DNA from: Ramazzottius varieornatus
Taxonomy: Eukaryota; Tardigrada; Eutardigrada; Parachela; Ramazzottiidae
NCBI GenBank assembly: GCA_001949185.1
Contig: BDGG01000011.1
Span: forward strand, 1,412,597 to 1,476,596
Length of the DNA stretch: 64,000 nucleotides
Reading direction: 5' to 3'
A program made the position numbers and the translations under genes. Within the stretch, counting starts at the first letter, position 1. The number at the start of each line of letters is the position of its first letter. Shown here piece after piece: positions 1-10,400 of the stretch. The notes below the pieces were generated by a model. The model had not been told where the DNA came from. It worked only from the letters and a program-made list of their open reading frames with translations, and ran no database searches.

Positions 1-220
1 CAGTCGGATTGAGTAGGATTTTGGTGATGGGATCAGAAATAGGCTGCGGGGCGGGATACGGGCTGGTATGCGGCGTGGCTTGAGGTGAAGAAGTGACGAT
101 GACGCTGTACTGCCCTTGGTTTACTCCAGCGTCCGTCGAAGTTGGTACTGGACTCGGCATTGTCTCTTCCACGATTAGGAGCTCCTTGGGGCTGGGCATG
201 CCGTCTGTAGGGTTCGCCAT
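1..220 (-). CDS. Caspase-like protease, 5' part of a second copy (truncated by window edge)
   Basis: Reverse complement of the first 220 coding bases of the complete caspase at 34031, with the same ATG (minus strand, 220) and the same Ser/Thr/Pro-rich N-terminal 73 residues. Only the prodomain-like N terminus is inside the window; the catalytic region would lie to the left of base 1. Position x here corresponds to position 34251-x in the other copy. Every stretch compared in the coding part was identical, so this is either a very young inverted duplicate, a gene kept alike by conversion, or a duplicated allele in the assembly. Function is inferred only from the complete copy. Confidence 0.7.
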   Translation of the reverse strand, partial: MANPTDGMPSPKELLIVEETMPSPVPTSTDAGVNQGQYSVIVTSSPQATPHTSPYPAPQPISDPITKILLNPT

Positions 221-575
221 CGATCTGCAGTCTACGGATGTGTACAGTACTTCGTGATCCTGCAGGACGTTCCTTCGCTCTTACGAAAGATTGTCAAATC
301 CGTCCAAAGAAAGCACGAAAAGAATGTGAACCTCCAGTTTGCAGGGTTTGTGCCAAATTTATACTCAGTAGCCAATGAAGGCTTCTGTCGGACAGACTAT
401 ACGAAGTGCGCTTTAGCGAAGGGCGTGGGTACGTGTTCTCTGTATCTGCCGGATATGCAAAGTCAACAAGAATATCAGATTTGCCTGAGCTGCTCTGTAG
501 CCGCGCGAAGTTTATCGTAAACTTGCCGATATGTTAACAGTACCAGTGTGGGTTGACCATAGTGGAAAATGTTCC
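1..575. repeat. Inverted duplication, left arm (partner 33676-34250)
   Basis: Bases 1-575 are the reverse complement of 33676-34250. I found three substitutions (near 421, 446 and 567), about 99.5% identity, and homology stops abruptly after about 575. The arm carries the caspase 5' coding end and about 355 bases upstream of it, including an open 88-codon frame (254-520 here, 33731-33997 in the partner) running away from the caspase. That frame resembles nothing I know. One of the three changes alters an amino acid in it (Lys/Asn) and one is silent. The repeat continues beyond the left window edge. Confidence 0.9.
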
Positions 576-2417
576 GAGTGTTCCCAGCGAAGGCTTCTGC
601 GGAAGTATAACTTGCAACTTTTCGGGCAATAGTTTTCGAAACTTTTCTGTAAATTTGGCCGATGTCTTTTCTGTTCTTCCCCATGCCATATGTTGTCCAC
701 TAACATTCTTCCCTCTTTTGCAGCAAAGATTAGGTCCGTGCGCTGACAACAGGAAGAGAACGCTGAATTTACAGCCGCAAGAGGAAAAGTTTTTTCCTGT
801 TTTTCTGAATTTTTTGCGCACCCTGCCTGAACAGATATCAGAGCCAGTCATACCATTCAATAGAAGAGGGCTAGCTCTTCATAATAGCAGTCGGAAGTTA
901 TTTCACTGCGATTTCTGAAATTTGAAAAGCAAGAATCTTTGTTTTTCCGGGTGCAAAATCGACCTACAAAATGCGCCACTTTAGCGGGTGGCGAGAATTG
1001 AGTTCGTCCTGCCTCACAGACTTCCTGTAAGCTTTCGGTGGGCTGCTCAGCAGATACGAACTTTGGCAGCCAATGTTTTGAATGGAACCAGATAGAGATT
1101 TCGCAAGAACGTTCACCGGTGTATAATATGAACACATAACTGAATGTTATGTGTTCATATCATACACCGGTAAAGAATCTGGGCGCTGGAGAAGATTGTT
1201 TTAACGAAAGTGCCACATTTTTCGCAAAACGGCCAGTTTTACTAAACTGATTCTACAGCTTGACTAGCATTGACGATTTGATTGTCCAAGAGCATACTGG
1301 AAAGCTGAATGATGATGCATCACATTGCAATGATCTGGAAGTGAACGCTTTTCCGGAGAAGGGATATGATTTTTTGAAGTTGATGTTCAGGGAAAAGTTG
1401 CTAGTCGTCAGTCATATTTTCGCACCTGATATTACCATTACGGAATTTGTCGAGACCAGAACTGGGTGTCCGGATGCAAGAATGTGTTCAGAGAATTGCG
1501 TTCGGAATCGGTGTCTTATGACATCGAAATCTCTATTGAACTGCACCATAAATCCAATATGTTGCAGTCTGTTGCAGTACAGTCCGCTCGTTCGAATGTA
1601 CTTTTTTTTTCTATTCAAGCTTGTGGCCTACTACACTTACACCATACAGGATGTCAAACTAGATACCAAATTACATAACACATAAAATACACCATGCTAT
1701 AGTTAGCTTGATCAAGTAATCAAGCCACAGCTGATCAGCTGTTATGGAACATGGCGACCGGTCTTGTTGGCTTTCCTCATTTATCTCTTTCGGAACTGAA
1801 AAACTAGGAGTACATTTTGAACGAGCGGACCGTAGTAGATTTGGAACGACTGGTTCAAAGCTTTGAGAGTAGAAACCGAAAAGCCGGAGGATGTGAGGGT
1901 TGCTCTTGGCATCAGAACACGCCCCAGTGACGAGGTGCGCAGAAACGTTCGATATCGTATCGATGACGTTTGTCATAGGTGGGTTGAACTAAATACAGTT
2001 CCCACAGCGTACAGAACCGTTATATGTGCCATCACAGTTTTTCGGCGCATTCGGCTTGTCCTCAGTAGCTCCATTATGTGGCTTCCGAAGTTCCGAACCA
2101 CAGAGCCAGCTTAGGGCAGGACTGCCCAGTGCCCACACCCTGATGCCACGGCCATCAGAACCGTGGCTGAAACCTGCTGGAATCTCCGAGGTTCGAGCTA
2201 TGGTCCAGATACAAATCCGCAAGCGACCCTTTTAACTACGTGGAGAACGTTGTATCGGTTTTCCTACGGGGAATATCTGTCTATCGGTTATGAGAAAGTC
2301 CTGGATTTTTCAAGCTTTCATCAGAACTAAAACCCTAATAAAAGCCCCAAGTTGAGCTCTATTGTTTACTGTTCCACACTCAGAAACAGAAAGAAGAAAG
2401 AATGCAGAACATAAGAA
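576..2417. other. Unassigned DNA, no convincing gene
   Basis: Only short open frames on both strands, none with a recognisable domain or splice pattern. The longest (1260-1685, plus) lacks an ATG start and looks random. The stretch holds the 57-base hairpin at 1115-1171 and short palindromes near 1700-1745. Confidence 0.5.
1115..1171. repeat. 26-bp near-perfect inverted repeat with 5-base loop
   Basis: Arms at 1115-1140 and 1146-1171 pair over 26 bases with a single mismatch around the loop TGAAT. The arm begins ACCGGTGTAT. It could form a stable stem in DNA or RNA. There is no T-run and no gene end next to it, so a terminator role is not supported; it may be the remnant of a small foldback element. 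Confidence 0.85.
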
Positions 2418-3008
2418 CTCCCTAAATACTAGCTAGTGGTTCTGACCACTGGGGAGCACGAGCGAATGCGTAGACGCACAGGGTTTGCGATTTCAGAAAG
2501 CTTCATCATTTGCGACATCCATTGAAATCGTGATAGACTTATAAACTCCTCGCGTCGCTCGTCCTGGTAATCTGGGTACGTAACAATACTCGCCAGAAGC
2601 GATATCAATCAAGAAAGCAGAGAAGCGCTAAGGTCCAGAGGGCAGGTGAGCCAAATAGGTCATGGACCAGAGCTTTTTGACCATTTATATTGGTCCAAAA
2701 GTTTTAGGTTCATCGTGGCGGACGGGGTCACTGATATCGAATCCAAAAATTCGGGCCCTTGGGGCCAGGAGTTGAATTTGACTGAGCTGGGCCCCATCGG
2801 CCTACTGCGTAACGCTTCCCTGCAAGAAAGCATCAGCGCACATCTGAGGTAATCCAGTCGTCGAAGAAACTGCAACAGAACCAGACCTGTCCAGTCATTT
2901 TCTGAAAACATAAAAGTAAGTGTCAACACGGCCGTAAGGCTGCAAGCGGTTCAACCTGTAGAAATCAAATGGCACAACTCACATACAGTAATAATTATCT
3001 AACTGAGC

Positions 3009-3417
3009 TATGGTGAGCCGGGGTGATTCAAAAGTCCACAGTACTTTTATCGCGGGTGCATGCGCGGTGAGATACTTTTTCCGCGCATCCACGCGCGGAC
3101 TATGACGAGAGTTTCACCGCGGGTGTACGGGCGGAAAAACTATTTTTTCCGCGCATCCATGCGCGGTTTAACTGGTTCTCCGCGCATGGATGCGCGGATG
3201 AACTGACTTTATCCGCGGGTACATGCGCAGAGAAACTGACTTTATCCGCGCATGCACGCGCGGTGAAACTGACTTTCCGGCGGGCGTACGCGCGGAAAAA
3301 CTCGACTTTATTCGCGAGTGGATGCGCGGATAAAGTATTTCCCCGCGCATGGAGTTTCTTCGCGCATGCACCCGCGGTAAAAGTACTGTGGACTTTTGAA
3401 TCGCCCGGCTCCCCATA
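3009..3417. mobile_element. TA-flanked MITE with internal GC-rich tandem repeats
   Basis: TA dinucleotides at 3009-3010 and 3416-3417 flank terminal inverted repeats of about 50 bases (left from 3011, right to 3415), which contain GATTCAAAAGTCCACAGTAC. The interior is a degenerate array of units of about 30 bases, each with a small palindrome of the form CCGCGCATGCACGCGCGG followed by a GAAACTGACTTT-like linker. TA flanks and long TIRs fit a Tc1/mariner-type non-autonomous element. Confidence 0.85.
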
Positions 3418-3799
3418 CTGATCCTTGGACTAGAGTACTCCACTGGATAATCTGGTGGGATCCTCTTCAGACGCTTTAAATTACGCAGATACCTAGACGA
3501 TGTTTTTTAATACAGAGATCTGGCCGGAATTTTATGAACTTGGCCGACAGCTAACGAGGATGAACAGTAATGGCAAGATGGTTCCTTTATCCTGATTTCC
3601 CAATCCTGCAGCAGACAAGAAGTCGGAATATAAGCCAGTAACAGGGTGATGGAACCATCGCCGGCTGCTAAGATAAGCCGCCAAATTCTGTTGCTACTAT
3701 GTATTTTAGAGTATTGTTTGCTTCTAAATTCAGCTGCTCATATTCAAAAGGACCGCAGAACCGTTGCTACCTCTGCAATATGAGTTCTGGAGTTTCTTG

Positions 3800-3948
3800 T
3801 ACTGTAAAAATTCGCTGCGTTCGCGTAGTACGTACACGTACGTGAAGATTCACCCCCGTAAGGGGTTGCACGAGCGGTAAAGCCGGACACGAGCTGCACT
3901 TCACGTATACGATGACGTGCTGCGCGGACGCAGAGAATTTCTACAGTA
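3800..3948. mobile_element. Short MITE with TACTGTA/TACAGTA ends
   Basis: About 149 bases whose two halves are near reverse complements (TIRs of about 45 bases): the left end begins TACTGTAAAAATTC and the right end finishes GAATTTCTACAGTA. The ends resemble those of the larger element at 61654-62057. No coding capacity. Probably a Tc1/mariner-type MITE targeting TA. Confidence 0.8.
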
Positions 3949-4202
3949 TGTATTTCAGATGGTAGTCTGGGTTATTGAAGTGGACTCTGCAGCGGCGATA
4001 TCGCTCCGGGATTATTAAGCAAACGAGTAATAAATGCTTGAGACTTGCCTCGTGTGGCTTTTCCCGGATTACTGAGCTGCTCAGTCAGTCTGGTCAGTAC
4101 CCTTGCTGCCTTCCTGATGCCTTCTTCCTTGTTTCAGGGATTGTCTGGCCGATCTGCTTCTTCTTCCTGGACGAAGGGATTGTCTTGACTTCTAGCAGTC
4201 TG

Positions 4203-4480
4203 GGGCTGCGTTTCGTAAGTCGACCCTAGTTGCTAACCCGACACGTGATTGATGACATCACGGCTAAGAACGAGCATTAGGAAGATGATTGAAAAAGACA
4301 AGCTTGGACAATGAAACTGCATTGTGATTTACGCGTGTTTGATTGAATCGGGTTAACCGTGAACCAGCCTTTCCATGCTAGTTAACCGTTAACCCAGCTC
4401 CTACCCCGATGTCGACGTCACAGTCACGTGTGCAGAAGCTGGTTTTTAACCAGGGTTTTCGACATCCGAAACGCAGCCTA
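4203..4480. mobile_element. MITE family A, copy 1 (partner 57144-57421)
   Basis: A roughly 275-base element with terminal inverted repeats GGCTGCGTTTCGTAAG at the left and the related CGAAACGCAGCC at the right. It is colinear over its full length with the copy at 57144-57421 in the same orientation. Shared internal landmarks are CCGACACGTGATTGA and GTTAACCG. The two copies differ by scattered substitutions and small indels. No open reading frame of note. Confidence 0.85.
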
Positions 4481-5197
4481 GATGTTAACATCGATGTTTT
4501 GGTTTCTATCTCGTGTTGCTGTACTCTGGACGATATGGCTTTGTTCGACGACTTTCTTCCATCCGTTCTTATGGTACACCTGCGTTAGTATTATGGACTT
4601 CTCTCTGCGTTCTGTTTCCTGCTCTGTTGTTGTCGTCACTTATCCGCGTGAAGAGCAAACAGAGTGAATAAACAAAAATCATTATTTTGGGGTTTTCAGG
4701 CCGAGCGAAGCGACGCCCTTTTAAGTCTGTCGAGATTTCAATGGACGATCAGATTCTTCGAGCATTCAGATATCGCAACCTCTGTACTGAAAACAAGTGC
4801 GCAACTTGGTCCGAGTAGTAAAAGTTTTTACTCGCAAGACTTGTGCTTCTTTGCTTCTGCTCGGCCTTCCCAGTGGTCAGAACCACTAGCTAGTATTAGG
4901 GTTTTTGTCTCTGTAAAAACCATGGAAAATTCATACCTTTTTCAGCGCTTGCTGGCGTTGGCTGTGTAGTAGGCTTTTAGCCGTTCTTAGCCGCGGCTAA
5001 ACCATCAAATACAATGCGACATTCGGGAGCCATGAGTTGGGACTTTGGATTGTGCTGTGTAATCCAGGAAAGCGTGGTCTGACTCTGACTCCAACAAAAT
5101 TCGGGTGGTTCGGTGGGTTGAGGGGTTAGGGGTTCCATTTTTTTGCAGTTTGTGCCGTTCTGAGGCAAAGTTCACCGCGACCAAAGCACAGTTTATG

Positions 5198-5590
5198 TTA
5201 CAAATACCCCGCCTGGATGTCCGAGCATCCCAATCGCGGTGAAATTGCTAATTCTTTGAACGCGGGAGGATACGGGAAAGAGGCTTTTCTCGAGACGCGC
5301 TGCAGCAAAACACGATTGATATTCAGTCTGTTACTTTCTTCGCGCCCACTATCTGATGTCAGACCTTCAAAAGAGTTTTTCCAGGCGTAGAAACAATGGT
5401 TTCCGGGTTGGTCACAATTGAAAATGTTTGCGTTCTTGTGCTTCTGCAGAATATCAGGTAAATTTCCATTAGTCCAGGTTTCCATGACTTTAGCGATCGC
5501 GCGATCCGCTATTTGATTACCAAAGATATCAAGGCGCACATCGAAAGTGACCGCAAATTTCAGAGCAAGATGATTTACTCTCCAACTTGC
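5198..5590 (-). CDS. Hypothetical protein or exon, unrecognised
   Basis: An open frame of about 130 codons without a clear ATG, ending at 5198. It is fairly hydrophilic and contains several Cys and Trp residues. Nothing in it matches a family I can name, and no confident neighbouring exons were found. It may be an exon of a minus-strand gene or a chance frame. Confidence 0.15.
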   Translation of the reverse strand, partial: ASWRVNHLALKFAVTFDVRLDIFGNQIADRAIAKVMETWTNGNLPDILQKHKNANIFNCDQPGNHCFYAWKNSFEGLTSDSGREESNRLNINRVLLQRVSRKASFPYPPAFKELAISPRLGCSDIQAGYL

Positions 5591-6529
5591 GCGTTGGTGC
5601 GAAGTAAGGTACTATGTGTTAATTCACCATCAACTGTAAATGAATCACTGAACGCTGCGTCGTTTGTTAACCTTTGTTTCTTCTGCGGCTTGGTTTGCGA
5701 GCATCATCAAGGGACAGGTCTTGTGATATGCCTGGGAGCGGGCCGTCCCGTCCTCAGGCATGAGAAACTTGCTGAAAAAACTGGCACGCACCGATCCTGG
5801 TGATCTACAGGGTGATCACTCCAAGTGACTACCACTTTGTGATCTTCATGGCTCTCTCAAATGAGTGTGTGTTCTTCCTAACAAATAGTTTTCTTCGACT
5901 AAGCACTAATTTCGCTACCTTTCAAAAATAACTTGCCCTGTAAACATGATTATGGGAAGTCGAAGTTCGACCGGAGACTGGGGAAGGTGCATGCAGGAAG
6001 CTGCTCCGGAGGGAACTTTTCGCTCCTTCTGACTCCGCAAAAAATTTGTATCTCACTCGTTTAACGCTTTTGCATCCGAACTGCTTTTTGGAAGTTGCTC
6101 AACTGTAGTTGAGCTAGCGACAAACAATATGCTGTGTCATCGTTGCGCACGTTGATTGGATGATACAACAAATTCAACAAAATCGCGCTGAAATATAGGG
6201 CGAACATCAGAAAACAATGTTTCGACTGGCAGAAACACGAGACGGTAGCTGACTTCATGGGCTATACGGAATGAGAGCTTTCCTGAGTACATCGAGCGAA
6301 GCTCAATCGCAGGAATACTTTCCGCAAAAACCGAGTTCGCGTGAACCGACAACTTTTTCAGCTTTGGCAGCAATTTGTGAAATTTTTTGATCGAGCTTTC
6401 TGAAGAGAGCTCGCGGTGTCAATAGTCACAATAGTAGGTGCAAGGACTGCGCTACATGGGAAGTAGTAGTAAGTCTGATATCTCGGTTTGGAGCCTGAGT
6501 AACGATCTTTGTCACGAGGAGTGGTTTCC

Positions 6530-6730
6530 CGGCAAATTGGCGAAATCGGCGGTTTTTATTCTTTCGCATTCCTACGATCTTTCTCAATTCTCGATAACAA
6601 CCTAAATTGTTGTTAGTCCGCAAAAGGTAAATTGAGGTTAATTACCTACACACGGAGGACCAGAGAGCCCGTTTTGTTCATGCTGAAAAGTCTTCCCCAC
6701 CGGAAGTCATTTTAACCAACGTTTCCAACC
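6530..6730. repeat. Dispersed repeat (diverged partner about 49870-50100)
   Basis: Both places share GTTTCCCGGCAAA followed by similarly ordered blocks: a GATCTTT run, GTTGTTA, CGGAGGACC/CTGCGGACAAC, and a TCTT(C/G)CCCACCG-AAGTCA block. Divergence is high, so this is probably an old transposon-derived repeat. No coding capacity was seen. Confidence 0.45.
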
Positions 6731-7440
6731 TAATGCTCGATGCATGTGAATAAGCTATGTCCCTACGAAAGGATCATAAAAAGTTGTACAAATTATCTGA
6801 AGGAACGAGACGAAAGCAAACAATTTTAATTTCGTCTCGGCCAAAGTTTCAGGTGGTGGTCACTTGGCGTGATCACCCTGTACCTCCGCACAGACTTCCA
6901 GAGAGCTGGAAAAAAGCCATTGTTCAGACGCACTCATTGTTCTAACACAGGATGCGCCTGTTCTTTTGCGTTGGAATTCTTCAGCTTTCGTCGAAGATAG
7001 CAGCCTCAACATCCGATTCACCAGAATTCACATCTTTATTCAAGACCTAATGTAAAATATTCACAAATATTTTTCCATCAATCAAGAATCCAAGTAACTA
7101 TTTCACCATCAAAAATGGATAACTTGAATGCGTGGTAAATAACATGTTGAAGGTGAGATAAAAAGTGGAAAATCGTGAAGTCCGTCAAATCGACGCAAAG
7201 AACAAAAGAGAGGAGGAACAACTTGTAATTGAATGAGCACAACGAAAACTATGGGAAGAAACAGCCTTCTCCTGCTTCGATCAGTGAGTGGCTAAGCACG
7301 TCGGTCTTGGTCACCTAGAAAATTGTGTTGGAGAAAACAGGGGGAAGTCTCTTTGGCATGCCGTAGTGTCGTTCAGTCAGGACTCAAGATCATCCATCAG
7401 CATGAAATGCACTTCCAAATTGGGAGAAGACTTTCATCGC

Positions 7441-10400
7441 TCATAAACATTCCGGCAGTTGCCGTCTTCTCCAGCAGAGCAGCACTAGTATCGATGAAAA
7501 GAAGACTAATGGTCGATGACTCTCGCAAACGGGGCTACTCGATGAACCTACGATGGTGCAGAGGAATAGTTAGTATATATTATGAATTAATCTCCTGACG
7601 GCGGAAATTGGATAAAAGGCCATTAAATCCCCATAAATTATCCTCTCACCTAACTGAAACCGTTTAGGACTCCCCTTTTTCATTCCACAACTTAAATCAC
7701 TCAAAAAAAATTTATCAAATTTTCTGGGGCTTTCCAGAGAAATCTCAGGGGTGACAGAGGATATATGGCACTTGATAATAGAAATCAGGGCACCCTAACA
7801 GACTCGCCCTTGAGCTCCTCTTTGGTTTCTATTGAAAAAGTTCGAACTTCGGGCGTTAAAAGTCACATGATAGCAAAATGGTAGCCAAGACACTTTGCAT
7901 GTGGTTTTGACTGAGCGTTCTATTGGTTTCTGTTCGGTATACGTGAGCTTCGTTCTTAGTTGGGTAACACTCACTTTTGCCGTTCTTTCCGTTGAGTGCT
8001 GCAGTTCGCGCATCCTGCATGAAGATGCGATGTTGAGTTTCCCGCGACCATCCCTGGTCATTGTGGGCCATCATGACGACCGAGTAGTTCCTCAGCGGTC
8101 GTAGGTCGTCGAAAACGTAGGTTTTCTCGTAGACCTGCACTCCACCATTCTTACTATCCGCGTGGAACTCTTTGCCATCTTCCGTGATAGTGATATTCTT
8201 TGGCTCGCCTTCATGTGTATCGTTAATCTACGGGAAGAGAGAGAGATAGAAAGAACTTGGATATAAGTGGATTTGACAGTTGCTGATATCTTTCGCGCTT
8301 GGCGATAAAGGCTTTGGAAAGTGGTGCGCATGCGGCAAAACGGGTCAAAGTGACACTTGAGGAATTTAATTAGCGATATGGATGGTCGACGGTGGTTTCG
8401 GCCAACGGTCATACTTGAACGCTCCATTACTTACTTCGCGGTAAATAATTCGGTATTCTTTAACGGGAGTGGAGGATTTGACGCTCCACGACAGGCCCAG
8501 TTTGGAGCCGGGCTGGTTGTGGTGGGCCGTCTGCATGCCCATCGGATAGGCCAAGCCTGCATCAATAACAGCAAGTTGGAAACAGAAATTAATTGTCCAC
8601 CACGCCGTCACAATACACTTGATAGACCGGCTATTCACTCTGATTTATGGACCGCAATGAAGTCTCTCCAAACTTTTATTGCGCCCAATTCATCATGGGC
8701 AGTGAATAAATTATGCCAAATGCAGATGCGGCGTTTTGAAAAGTGACAGCACAGATATTCGATACAATTTATAACAATCACACCACACAAATGACCACTA
8801 TCATGAATATGAAATTACAGGGCGAGGTTAAAATCTTCCCTTCTGCTGGTCAATTTCAGATTTCAAACATATCCTAACTGTCCACATGGGAGCTCAACAA
8901 ACTTTCTCGACGAGATCGATGTTCCAAGTAGCGCACACTGCAAACCAGTAACACCGAAAACGTGCGCCACCTGGGGGGACTCCCGAGATCGTTCCTGCAT
9001 TTGGCGCACGCGCCAGGCAAATAATACTGTAAGCTTGCGCCACTTGGGGAAAACAATCATGTCGTGTTTGTCTGCCGAATACCGAAGGTCAGTTTTAACT
9101 TTTTATGCTAATAGTCCAGTCACTTCGTCTTTGGTGTTATGAAATTTCAGCCATGTTCTTCATATGGAAGTTTTGTTACAGTACTTGCCTGAAAGTTCGG
9201 TTTCGTGTGAGGCATCGCCCAGTTCGTTTTGTGCCGTGCAGATGTACTTTTGGAAGTCAGTCTCCTGGACGTTGCGGATGTGTAGCGTCGACGTTAGCGT
9301 GTTCTCCTTTGCATCGGTTACAATTTCGTGTCGTTCATCATTTGTGACCTGTCACGAAGATAACAGATCCCGTAAATATGCATACTGTCTTCATCTCGAT
9401 TGATCCAGAAGGCAAACATTTCAAAACAACCGCACTCCACTTTCCATCCTTTCAATTCCAACATTCACTGCGACACTTTTATAATCCTTTCGTCTTTCGT
9501 TTCGCTTTCGAGAAACACATCTGGGATGCACGCTAGAAAAATGTCCAGAACTTTCACAAAAGAAGTCCCGCACTATTTTCCAGAATGGTTCAACACTCCA
9601 AAATTTTCTCTTAAATTTCTTTAGAAAGTTTGGAAGCTTTGTCATAATTTTACTTAAATTGTTCAGCATCTGCAGATATTTTCCGATTTTATTTGTCACG
9701 GTTGTTCAACAGACGGAACTTACTTCCTCCTTGGCGGAAGCATCGGCTTCATGTTCGGCATGACTTCCTGCCACTACACGATGCCACGTGAACTGATGTC
9801 CGTCGGTAGGATAAGCGTTGAAAGAGCATTCCAGCTTGGCGTCTCCACCGACTTTGGACAGGAAGACGGCGGTGCCGTCCAGGACTTCGGGCTTGTATCG
9901 AATGTTAACCCGCACGCTGTTGTTGACGGGCGCGCCAATTCCGTTATTAGCCACACAGGCATAATCACCCACATCCGCCCTGGTCAATCCACTCTCGGGT
10001 TGCACCTTGATCTCATTTTGATTGTCAAATTCAGTCAACTCTTTCCGATGGCCCGACATGTCCTGCGAAGGGAAAGAGCGATGTAAAAGATGGCAGTCGA
10101 TATCGGAAAGCCAAACATGCTAATCCAGGTTTGTTTCACCACCCAGATTATCCGACGCACAATTCATTATTCGCTGTTATCTGTAGTCGATATCCATAAA
10201 TATTTTTCTAGCGTCAAAAATTTCAGAAGTTTCGAAAGTTGCATTCTGTCATACTTATTTATCTTCAATTTAACGCTGCGAATAAAGCTCGACAAGAACG
10301 GCGCACGTTTTCACTGTTATGGGCTAGAACGTGCGCCACTTGGAGAAACCATCTTCTCGAGTTCCCTGTTCTTACAAAAGCGGCGCACGTATTCAGGGTT

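Larger units (their letters stand above)
2418..4908. repeat. 2.5-kb structure bounded by long imperfect inverted repeats
   Basis: The left arm (about 2418-2575) and the right arm (about 4690-4908) are reverse complements with indels. The best-matching outer block contains ACTAGCTAGTGGTTCTGACC (left, from about 2429). A second matching block contains CCATTGAAATC, followed by a shared GTCGCT stretch. The interior has no recognisable transposase and is itself invaded by three MITEs (3009-3417, 3800-3948, 4203-4480). Probably an old non-autonomous foldback-type element or an inverted duplication. The exact ends are uncertain. Confidence 0.6.
4909..7440. other. Intergenic or unassigned region, one possible minus-strand exon
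   Basis: No recognisable gene. A minus-strand open frame at about 5198-5590 and another at about 6060-6400, preceded by a fair acceptor (CTCTCTTCAG), have coding-like composition but match no family I know. A short inverted repeat pairs about 5784-5835 with 6845-6890 (core TGATCACCCTGTA). Bases 6530-6730 belong to a dispersed repeat seen again near 49870-50100. Confidence 0.4.

Noticed and set aside
254-520. 88-codon frame in the duplicated arm as a firm gene
   Set aside because: Its near-identity in the other arm is explained by the recent duplication, so it is not evidence of selection.
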